Positions 44,300 to 53,633 of a stretch of DNA of 64,000 nucleotides are shown in pieces; the first letter of the stretch is position 1; each line of letters begins with the position of its first letter. Origin of the DNA: Aquatica leii (taxonomy: Eukaryota; Arthropoda; Insecta; Coleoptera; Lampyridae); the NCBI GenBank assembly GCA_035610365.1, contig CM069432.1:276805482-276869481 (forward strand), written 5' to 3'. The position numbers and the translations under genes were made by a program. The notes under the pieces are model-generated. The model saw nothing but the letters and a program-made list of their open reading frames with translations, made no database searches and was not told where the DNA came from.

Positions 44300-45890
44300 T
44301 GTTCACATTATGGACAACCGTACAAAAATTAATTTTGTTGTATAGGTATTGTGGTCATTCAATTGAGATTGTATTACGATATAAACAAATGCTATGTATG
44401 TATATAGCGTTTTTTTTGCTATACTCAGCGATTTGGGATGACTTTGTTTATGCAATATATGTTCATAATTTTTAATTCCATATATTAGTCGCAAACACAA
44501 ATTCTGTAGTTTCTGAGAAGTGTTTTCGTAATTCAAATGTATAGATAATAAAAAATAGTGCTCCCAGAATAGAGCCTTGTGGAACTCCTCAAGAAATATT
44601 TTTTAAAGTTGAAATTTCATTTCCACATTTTACAGACTGCGACGTATTCGACAGAAATTAGCCAACAAAGTTCAAAACTGCGTTGAAAAAGTCATGAGTT
44701 AAGGTGTCAAAGGCTTGTGTAAAATCGAAGAGAACCAGACATGTCACAAGTCCTCTGTCATAGGCTGTAAGATTGTCCCGACCTTCAGCAATGCTGTTGC
44801 ACAACTATAACCACGTCCAAATCCTAATTGTATGGATGAAATAATGCTGTTTTTTTCTAAGTGTTGTAGAACTTGGGTTTCAATTACTCTCTCCAAGATT
44901 TTGGACATGGTTGGAAATATGTTAATTGATCTTAGATCAGTAAAACTTTGAGGTTTATTCTTTTCCTAAAGTGGTATTATCAATGTTTTTTTTTTCATGA
45001 TAAACGGTATGTATTTTTTTCCATACATGAGTTTTTTGTAGAAAACATGCATTAATCCTGTCTACACCTGTTGCATTGCTTTTGATGCTTTTTATTTTAT
45101 TTATAATATGATATCCTCATCCACAGTTTCAAAATTAAGAATAGATCGTAAATATCCTACTGTGTTAGATTTTTAGTAGTTGAGTAAGTTAAGGTTGCTA
45201 TTACAAACTGGAATAGATGTAGTTCGCAGTTGCGTAGATTATCTGGGATAAATTTTTTTGGTCTAGTCATATTTAGTTTATCCATTGTATTTCAAAATTG
45301 CCTTTTGCAGTTTAGCGCTATAGTAAGCTACCTACTCTCTTCTAATGCCACTATTCGCCACGTTTCGTAAACTGTTATAGTACGCCCAATCTTTTTGAGA
45401 TTTAGTTCGTTTGAATAGTGCTAAACATTTATTTCTTGTTCTTATAATATCACGTATCGTAAAAGTTAGTCATGGGGCATATTTTTTAGTGACTAAATGG
45501 TAACATATGGTGCAAATAGGTCTAATACCTTGCCAAGGTATAGCTGTCATGTAACCGACGAACTGCTAATAATTGAATTCTTTAAAACTCTTTGTTTCCC
45601 GTTGGTGTTTGTATTCATTGTGCAAACCCAAGATTTTCACACGTTTCCTTAACTAGTATTGACTGTGATTTTTCATCTAAAAAATCCATATTGTAGTCTC
45701 TTATACATATAAGAATATTTTTGCAGAGTTACAACAAACGGAAAGACTTAGTTTAACGTTACTTATCCTTATGTACACCCATAGTTGCTCAATAGTGCTG
45801 TGAATCTAAATAAGAGTGTAACGTAAATGTGATTTAAGATACAGATCAACACTACCACCATTAACTGATCTGTCTTGACGTAATACATTA
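44300..45890 (-). pseudogene. CR1/Jockey-type LINE ORF2 remnant (endonuclease to RT)
   Basis: Reading leftward: DRSVNGGSVDLYLKSHLRYT and STIEQLWVYIRISNVKLSL (about 45885-45740) are endonuclease. KYAPWLTFTIRDIIRTRNKC then LALFKRTKSQKDWAYYNSLR (45480-45360) is the pre-RT linker. GVDRINACFLQKT (45065), FTDLRSINIFPTMSKILERV and QLGFGRGYSCATALLKV (44940-44790), CLVLFDFTQAFDTLTHDF (about 44720) and GVPQGSILGALFFIIYTFEL (44590) are RT motifs. The YADD-containing part is lost near 44530. There are many stops, so this is an old copy. Confidence 0.85.
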
Positions 45891-45904
45891 GAAGCCTGTT
45901 GCGA

Positions 45905-46113
45905 GAATTATCTCGTAATTTGAATGGCAGCGACTAACTCAATTTGAATCGGTGATTGCGTTGTAAGTTTTGAGGTGCTAAATTATAAAACAAGTTAAAA
46001 AGGCGCCAACCTTTTCGAATTGACAATAAACTCCCCCAAATGTAGCGGAAAGTGGCCATTCCGATTATATCTTATACGGTACAAACATACCAAAATACTT
46101 TTAACATAATCAG
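45905..46113 (-). repeat. BEL-type LTR/primer-site junction, copy 3 (internally shortened)
   Basis: Minus strand 46113 to 45978 starts TGATTATGTTAAAAGTATTT and ends TTATAATTTAGCACC, then GAGTTAGTCGCTGCC and TACGAGATAATTCTCG. Both sides parallel the LTR outer end and inner leader around 2200-3504, but with only about 135 bases of LTR between them. Confidence 0.5.
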
Positions 46114-46999
46114 CCTTTAATATAAATAATTTCAGATGGTATAGATTGTGCTAAACGCGATTCCGTAAAATACATCATAATTCTTCTTACAATATTTCAT
46201 TGTCCTATTGAGAACTTATTCTTGTTATGCATTACATGAATTTTTTTTAAATTGCGTTTTCGCAATTAGAAGAGGTGCCTAATTTCGTGGCAAACATTGT
46301 TACATATAAATTAATGCTACCAAAATTAATTATTAGGTGTAGTTATATAGGTCCCTATTTTTATAAATAGTGCATAATGAAGTAAAACTTTCTTAATTAC
46401 ATATTAGGTACATGTGTAATCAGATCCCTGCTAATACTGAAGATATATAAACAAAGTACATATGTTAACATTTGTATAGTGAAGTAGGTAATTTACAGTT
46501 AGTACTACTAATTTAATTATTAAGGCCGGAGGAGAGTTCCTACACTTTTACCATCCATTGACCATGCGTTGCTTTTGCCTAATTGTAGTAGTTAAAATTT
46601 GCTTCTAATAGCAGTGATTTTGTTTGTCTAAGTTGTTATTTTGAACCGCTCTGTGACATTTTTTTTGTCACACTTTTTATTCAGAATTTGGATTCTTATT
46701 GGCAAATTACTTTAATCATCTACAATTTCTATATTTTATACTTGGAAATCAAAACAATCAACCTGAAAAAATAACAAGCATACTGCTGTTGTTAAGAAGA
46801 ATTTGACTTTGCTCAATCAAAAGTAGTTGTTACATGCTGTTATTTTGTATTTTTCAAAAATGTTAATTCTAAATTACAATTAACGGCTGCATTGTTTATA
46901 CGCCGCTACTGATTCTCTTTTATAAGTGGGGATAAGCGGTATTTTGCTGTCGAATATCTATTTTTACTTTTCCTTTACTGTTTGGAAATACCTGGAGTT
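46114..46999. other. AT-rich DNA; nothing recognised
   Basis: No coding or repeat structure I can support. Confidence 0.45.
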
Positions 47000-48032
47000 A
47001 CTAAAGACTAGAAACATTTACATTAAATAATTACAACGGTATTAACGTTTGAGTTCGGAATAGTCAATTTAGAGAATTATAGAAACAAGAAAAGTTAAGA
47101 TCTCGATGCTTACAACATCGGCAACCCACCACACACAATTATAAAAAATCGAAGTACATGTCTTTCAACTACATACAATATGCGAAACATTAATTTCACT
47201 GATTTTAAATACCCTATTGGTAGCTACGCGTTATACTTATTACTAACGTTAAATTGTAATCCCACAGTTCGTGAGTAATTGTACGTGACCACGATACCTA
47301 AAGTAAATTCAAAGCACTCACCCGAGCTCCAGTATCCACTAGCCCGAAGAAAAACGTTTTTCTTCTTCAGTGGCCTGCAATAAAATATTAACACGAATCG
47401 TGTCACAACCTCAACTCACAAGTGATAGTTCGGCTAAAACAATTTTGTATTAAATAATTCATGAAATCTATCTCAAAAGTAAACAAAACGTGCATCGACT
47501 ACTGTATGTAGTGAGATCTAAAATAGGTGGTTATTAATATGTTTAACGTCGTGTCATCCACGTGTAGTATAATTTGCCCTGGACGATTCCGCCAGACCCC
47601 AATTTTGCGGCGTGGAAATCGCCTTCCGCCAGCGCTCGTGTACGGCGACGTGATGCCTTATTTAGTAGTAGTTTACGATATCCATTTATCGAGAAAGTAA
47701 CAGGTGCGAAATGAAGGAACGCAAAATGGCTGTTAAAAGGAAATAACGAATTATGAACGAATTTTTACTAAAAGACGACTGTCGCTTACCCTGTAACGGT
47801 TCAAATAAATTAGATAATTAACTAATTATAATTGATTTTCCATTCTTTTCCAGATGGTAACGGATATATATCAATATTCAATAGTTACAGACCATTTTTA
47901 TATCATTCACGTGTGACGACTTTCCGTCAAATGACATCTAATGAGAAAAGGATCGTTAGAGGGCGTCAAAACCCGAATCTAATTTTACGTTGCAATACAT
48001 AGGCGTACGTAAAGAAAATTTCGTCCGTAACA
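47000..48032 (-). repeat. Solo or fragmentary Gypsy LTR, related to 30728-31954
   Basis: It shares 'atcggcaacc/acac', 'agagggcgtcaaaa', 'aatctaatttta' and the terminal AAAATTTCGTCCGTAACA with the LTR at 30728-31954 in the same orientation. The left border is unclear and no internal region follows, so it is probably a solo LTR or a truncated one. Confidence 0.5.
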
Positions 48033-48067
48033 ACATAGGCGTACGTAAAGAAAATTCGACCGTAACA
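47997..48067 (-). repeat. 36-bp tandem duplication at the LTR end
   Basis: ACATAGGCGTACGTAAAG followed by AAAATTTCGTCCGTAACA (47997-48032) is repeated as 35 bases with two differences at 48033-48067. Confidence 0.9.
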
Positions 48068-48526
48068 AGTCACCTTCTTTAATAATTCCGTGACGTGATA
48101 TGACTCACACCTTCGTCTGAAATTTCAAAATCGTATAATTTAAATTATTTATATAACTAGTTATCCAGTTTTATGCACCATTCTTAGCATAGCGTATTTT
48201 GTGATTAATCATGTCAGCTTTATGCGTACTACTTAGTAGTATCGTATAATGTTATTTCTTTTTTTACTTATTTGTATCAGTCTTATTAATTTACCGTCAA
48301 TCTTAAGCAAATAGTCTATGTAGTCCTAACGTAGATCACAGTAATTTAATTTTACTTTCAGTCGCAAACATTGACTAATCTTTAATTTTATGTATTGTCG
48401 TATGAGTACATTGACTTAAGATACGTCCAAGTTCTTCATTTAAAAGTACTCAAGGCCAAATTAGGCAGAGAAACGTCGTACATAAGATATACTTGGTAAA
48501 GGTTCTCTCTCCTCCTTTGTATGTAT
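48068..48526. other. Non-coding spacer; nothing recognised
   Basis: AT-rich, with no coding motif. Confidence 0.45.
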
Positions 48527-48965
48527 ACTAATTAATTTGGACTTCTTCGTTTAGCAGGGGCATGTAAAACCACTTTAATTTATTTTTGTGGCAACGTTTC
48601 GTGCTAAAGGCGAGCACTTCATCAGACCAAAGAATAAAATCAAGTCGATCAATCCACCGACCAAGGACATAGGCAACTTTACAAGATTGTGTTTACTAAA
48701 TAATAAATAAAACATTAAACATAAAATGGTCAATAATTAAATTTTTTTAAATAACGCAGGACATAAACGTTCAACATACAATTGACAAATATTGACCATT
48801 TTCTGTTTGATGTTTTATTTATTATTTAGTAAACACAATCTCGTAAAGTTGCCTATGTCCTTGGTCGGTGGATTGATTGATCCTTTAGCACGAAACGCTG
48901 GCACAAAAATAAATTAAAGTGGTTTTACATGCCCCTCCTAAACAAAGAAGTCCAAATTAATTAGT
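48527..48965. mobile_element. Fold-back made of Penelope-type terminal repeats
   Basis: Arms 48527-48737 and 48800-48965 are near-perfect inverted copies (TTAATTTGGACTTCTTCG, GGGGCATGTAAAACCACTTT, ACCGACCAAGGACATAGGCA). The right arm lacks 37 bases present in the left arm, including the catalytic core of a hammerhead ribozyme. There is no coding region between them. The hammerhead followed by a short AT-rich end is the signature of Penelope-like terminal repeats. Confidence 0.7.
48586..48631 (-). ncRNA. Hammerhead ribozyme (type I, Penelope-like)
   Basis: On the minus strand: CUGAUGA (48625-48619), stem II GUGCU/AGCAC with a CGCCUUU loop, GAAA (48600-48597), a minimal palindromic stem III ACGU, and cleavage triplet GUU (48595-48593). 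Stem I pairs UUUGGU with GCCACA (one wobble, one mismatch). All core residues are present. Very short stem III with action as a dimer is known for Penelope hammerheads. Predicted cleavage is between 48593 and 48592. Confidence 0.75.
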
Positions 48966-49637
48966 CGTACATAGGGTTATATACCACGCATATTTTATTT
49001 GTAAATCAAATAAAAATAAAGTAACCAACATTACTACTGGCAACAAAGAATTTTTGGGGTGGGTACGTTTAGAATTTTTGTTAGTATTTGCATATAATTA
49101 GTGGATGTGTCAGGGTTTCCATCGATATTATAATTGTGATGTTAATTAGCTAACCTAATCTTGTTATTTAATTTGTTATTGGTCTACTTTTTTTAACGCC
49201 TATCTTCTCTTGTTAGAAATAAATATATATTGTTGTCATAATACGTCTTTTGCTAATTTGATCCTTTCAGTGATCGACAGATTTCAACAAGATCTGTGTT
49301 GGAGGATATTTACCTGTTTTGGTGCCTTTTGAGTTTAGAGTAATATTAGCGCATCGAGATTTGCGGCCCGTTTGTTGAATTAAACTGAGTTAGTCGCTTG
49401 CCTTTAAGTTACGAGAAAATTCTTACTACCGACAAAAACTAGAGGTCGATATGAGAAGTGCTACGAAAACTACCAACACTTTTGATTTGCGAAAGAAGTT
49501 AAAAACATTGGTTTTGAAAGTGTGCTCATTGCATATTTCACTTAATTGGCGTACAATGCCTAAAACTCCTGATAAAAAACTATTTTTGATCATTTTTTAA
49601 CAGATGTACAATCGATTAAAGTAATGATACAATATAT
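48966..49637 (+). repeat. Region with an inverted BEL-type leader
   Basis: GTTTTGGTGCC (49317) followed by GTTTGTTGAATTAAACTGAG, TTAGTCGCTTGCC and TTACGAGAAAATTCTTAC (49370-49430) is the plus-strand counterpart of the leader at 45905-45975 and of that near 2200. An LTR should lie to its left (about 49140-49316) but I cannot define its start. The rest is unassigned. Confidence 0.45.
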
Positions 49638-50140
49638 ATTGTAGCGAATTTTATTATTAAAACTAATTTATTTAAACTACTAAAAATATATACACGTTTA
49701 AACTAACCGAACTAATTAAATCTAATAATATTTAACAAAAACACTTACGCTATAATTTATATATAGCGCTATACCTGACACGAAGATAAGATAAAGTCAC
49801 ACACTTGTTCAACACTTGTTTACGTTAAAGACACGTACCAGATTATTCACCGTAGATTTATCTATAACACGCGTTAATCACTTATTTATTTCAACTTAAA
49901 GAATCTTCTTAACACTGCCGTCTTTGCATTACGGAAGAAACTGACCTACGATTTGTTTGTTCCGTATTTATACACGTTTTGGAAACCCTTCTCGAAAGTT
50001 CTATATCTTTCGGTATACGTTCTAGATAAGCATTCATACACATTAAACTAAAATAAATTTTTAAAAAAATATTAACAAATAGATAGTTATTGCAACCAAT
50101 AAACCTAAACAAAATACCTTAAGACAGTCCTACGTCCTAC
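49638..50140 (+). repeat. LTR-like segment with a TATA-like motif and heat-shock-element-like site
   Basis: It starts TGTAGCGAATTTTATTATT, similar in style to TGTAACGAATTTTAAAAG at 58395. It contains TATTTATACACG, and nTTCnnGAAnnTTCn fits exactly at 49989-50001 (TTCTCGAAAGTTC). No matching LTR or internal region was established, so this is tentative. Confidence 0.3.
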
Positions 50141-50189
50141 TATACATTGAACAAAACCCATTACTTAATATAAATGGTCGACACATAAG

Positions 50190-51356
50190 ACTTCAGGTCC
50201 GTATTAATACTAAATTGAAATCTCTTTCTGCATAACGTAGTGTGCCTGGGCAATTTCTAATGTATTTGGGAAAGATCAATTTCACTGGTATCCTCAATAT
50301 CAGGAAATCTAAATCCGTTTTGTGTTTTATTATTTTGTCGGAAAAATGACACAAGCATGTTTTCATTACTGACGCCGGTAACCTTTCCAATAAAAAATTT
50401 TATCTTTACACCTTTTTTTTATTTGTGATCAGGCTCAACTTCTAAATTAATTTCTAAGAAATCATCAACACTGATATCCCTTAAAGTGGGTATAGCGAAT
50501 TTAGGATCGTCGTTTCCATCATCTTCCCCGTCATTTTCTGCTTCAGGTTCCATCAGTTTCTCTTGGCCATCTTCTGTATCCAATTCCAAAGACAAAGGTG
50601 CTTCATTATCATCGACCTCAAACTCTTCACTTTTAGCATGCTCACAGTCTTCCATTGAAACACTTTTATCAGGCAGAACTGGAACCTTTGATCTTTTTTT
50701 GAGAGCTAGTTTTTTGGCATTTTGCATGTCACTAAACATATGATTAGCTGCATGTGTCCATTCATCGTAGTCGTCTTGTCTATCTTTACGTGGCATATGT
50801 TTCAAAATTTGTTTGTGGAATTAAGTCGATGGCAGAAAAACGTACTTGATTATTCTGAGCCATATTAGACTCTAACTCTATTAACGTCTTGTTCAAAAAA
50901 GAATGAAATATTTGTTTTGGTAGAGATCCTTTGTTGTGCTTTTTCCAGGTACTGAGAACATTTCTCCACTTTAGTTTTATGGGACGGAATACAGCAACGT
51001 CTAGTAGTTGGCTTAAGTGAGACGAATAAGCGGCAGCAGACGGATGCATTGTTTTCTTCTTGAAAGGCTCTGATAACTTCAAATAAGACATAACTTGCCA
51101 AGTTATCACCAAGAACTTTTTTCCCGGTACGTTTCCGCATGTATGGGAGTGCAATAGTCAAAAACCAATCTTCAAAAGTTGGTTTTACTTTGCCCAAACC
51201 TGGACCCTTTAAGATCAATCCCCCTAAACACGATGATAGTCGAACCACGTGACTACGTGCCTGCGCGGGAACGTATTGGCCCGATTCCCTCTGTGAATTC
51301 GATTCACCCCAGTTGACGGTACGTGGAAAATTTCGCTGAAGGTCAAGAAAATTCAT
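50190..51356 (-). pseudogene. pogo/Tigger-like transposase C-terminal half with Tudor-like tail
   Basis: 51200-51090 reads KPTFEDWFLTIALPYMRKRT then GKKV and, in the next frame, the 'GDNLAS' block that holds the second catalytic Asp. 51000 onward has LSQLLDVAVFRPIKLKWRNV (third Asp) and STWKKHNKGSLPKQIF. 50805-50419 is an acidic linker with PRKDRQDDYDEW. 50400-50270 gives FIGKVTGVSNENMLVSFFRQ then FRFPDIEDTSEIDLSQI, a small SH3/Tudor-like domain. The N-terminal CENP-B-like DNA-binding half is absent, and frameshifts lie near 51150, 50810 and 50400. Family is DDE_1 (pogo). A DNA cut-and-paste enzyme when intact. Confidence 0.8.
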
Positions 51357-51856
51357 TATTTCTCAAAACGATAAACACGCTTAGTACTAATTATAGTTGT
51401 AATCTTATAATTAATTTAAATAAACCAAACATAACCTAATTATTTGTGTGTTGATTTTAAATAATTGTTTATTCGTGTGAATTAAATTTTGATGAAAAAA
51501 ATCCCTACTTTTTAATATAATTTTCTTAGTTCTTCGGAAACTATTTTTTATTTTTATCAATTCATGTACAATTATTGTTAACTTGAATAGTGTGCACGCG
51601 GCTCGTGCGTAACTCGCATATCATAAATTACTTACAACTCTCGGTATGTAATATACTATTCTATGGTACATTTTTCTTGGGTATTCAATTGTCATATTAT
51701 AAACTGATTGTAAAGAAAACAATTATTATTTTAACTATTCAGCAATATTCCTGTTTCTGTGATTTTATGGTTGCCTATTTTTTGTAATTTTATATTAACT
51801 ACATTTACAATGTTTACTCGTGGACAAAACACCGTTAGAGTAATGGCGCATTTTCG
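51357..51856. other. AT-rich spacer; nothing recognised
   Basis: No coding motif or repeat identified. Confidence 0.45.
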
Positions 51857-52350
51857 ATGAGTTACTCTCAACCCCGATGGAATTTATTCTCGAATTTTCT
51901 TCAAAGTTCTATCGATCAGTTCAACGAAAATTTCTCAGAACCAAACTTTATTTACGATACATCTCGAAAACATTTTTTTTATATAAGAGTTTACAAAGCA
52001 AAATACACAAGAAGGCTTACCATCCTTACTGCAACTGTTTTCGAAGATACTCGCAATTGCATTGAACAACAGGTATAAACTCATTCTAACTTCAAGTTTT
52101 AGTTTATAAGCATACAATTTTTAGGATTGTCAGTAAGAACTTGCCACAAAGCATTAAAAAAAAAGATCAATATTTTTTTACAATACTATAAATGCAGAAC
52201 GTTATCTTGATATTTTGAGTTAATTTTTTAAGCAGTTAAATGAAAAACGATATTTAGTTTATTTACTTTCAGCAAAACTGTAAAAGTGCTTACATCACTA
52301 GAGCTACAATTGAATTTATTCAACAACTTCACAATAAAAGTGATTTTTAA
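51857..52350 (+). CDS. Possible two-exon ORF of unknown function
   Basis: Exon 1 (51857-52072, 72 codons, starts MSYSQPRWNLFSN) is followed by CAG|GTATAAAC. An acceptor TTTACTTTCAG ends at 52272. Exon 2 (52273-52350) stays in phase 0 and gives QNCKSAYITRATIEFIQQLH, ending in TAA. The joined product is 97 residues. The exon 1 composition (SSIDQFNENFSEPNFIYDTS, then KHFFYIRVYKAKYTRRL) looks protein-like, but I recognise no family, an eight-T run suggests possible frame error, and start and stop may belong to a longer gene. It could also be a decayed transposon. One-in-three chance of in-phase joining by accident. Confidence 0.3.
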
Positions 52351-53633
52351 AAAAAAATGTTAAATGGCTAACAAATACTTGATTTGAACATAAAAATGGA
52401 TTCAGTCATGAATTAAAAAATAAGAACTTGTACCAATACATATAATATTAAGGTAAACTAGCCGATATGTTTGCAAAAGTACTAACCAAAAGCAAATTCA
52501 TACATTTTAAATTTTAGTACTAAATTATGGATTGCTTGAATCTCTAAAACATATATAAACCTACTAGCGTGCTTTCAATCCATTTTTGTGACTTCACTCA
52601 ATGTTAGTATTTCATTATTTAATTGTTTTTTAAAGCCAACGTAAAATAAAAACATTTTACCGATTCTTTCTGTAATATGTTCAAGTAGATTCAATTTTAA
52701 AGAGTGCTTTAAAACCACACTAAAAAAATAATTAAGTTTGCCTTTTTACGTAAGAGCATAATTTTTTGTGAAAATGTAAGGTAATATGACTTCTAAAAAA
52801 AAAGTCGGATTTTAACATAATTTGAAAATAGACAAAGAAAATAAAAGCAAGCTTAACACGCTCGAGTACTTACATTGCTAAAACCACTCAAATCAATTTT
52901 AAATTTACTTTGAAAAGACATATAGTTTTAGGCTAAGATACTGCAACTTTTACATTTGTAACATAATCATTTTATTGTTTAAAAAAAAATAAAGTTTAAT
53001 TTACTTTTCGGATTGAATGTGTTCAATGATAAACAAACTTCTTAAAATACGTAAAATAACACCATAACGTAACAAAAAATGTAGAATTTTTATAAAAAAA
53101 ACAAAATGTAAATTTTTCTGTCTGAAATAAACTGGAAATAAATCAGTTAATTCCAGGCTGTGAAAAAATTGACCACAGGAATCATCAGAATGAAAAATTG
53201 TAGTACCTACTTATTTTCTTGTTTTTTAATCAATTTCAGTCAATAACTTAGAAGCAAGGGCTATCAAAACGTGTCTGTCGTAAAAAAATTACACAAGTAT
53301 TTAGTTAATTTTCATTTTTTTTACGAAGGAACGGTTTTGACCAACGATTTTTAATTCATTTATTTTAGTGAACCAAAATAGTATCTTATGAGTAAAGAAT
53401 AGTTGTTATTGCCAACAAGTTTGAAAATTTGTAGCCGAGCCGAAGGCGAAGTGGTAATTCATATGAGTTGGTAATACACATTCCTTACGAATTATACACT
53501 ATACTTTTACTACGACTATAATTTGTTTAGTTGTTATTCAAAAGTTCAGCCAAATTAAACTTTTTAAGAGAACAAATAACACGGAAAATAAAGAATCCAA
53601 AATTAATAATTTGTGTTGGTAATACCTGTAGTA
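52351..53633. other. AT-rich DNA left of the pogo-like element; nothing recognised
   Basis: No coding motif. A possible intron of the gene suggested by the flanking exons. Confidence 0.4.
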
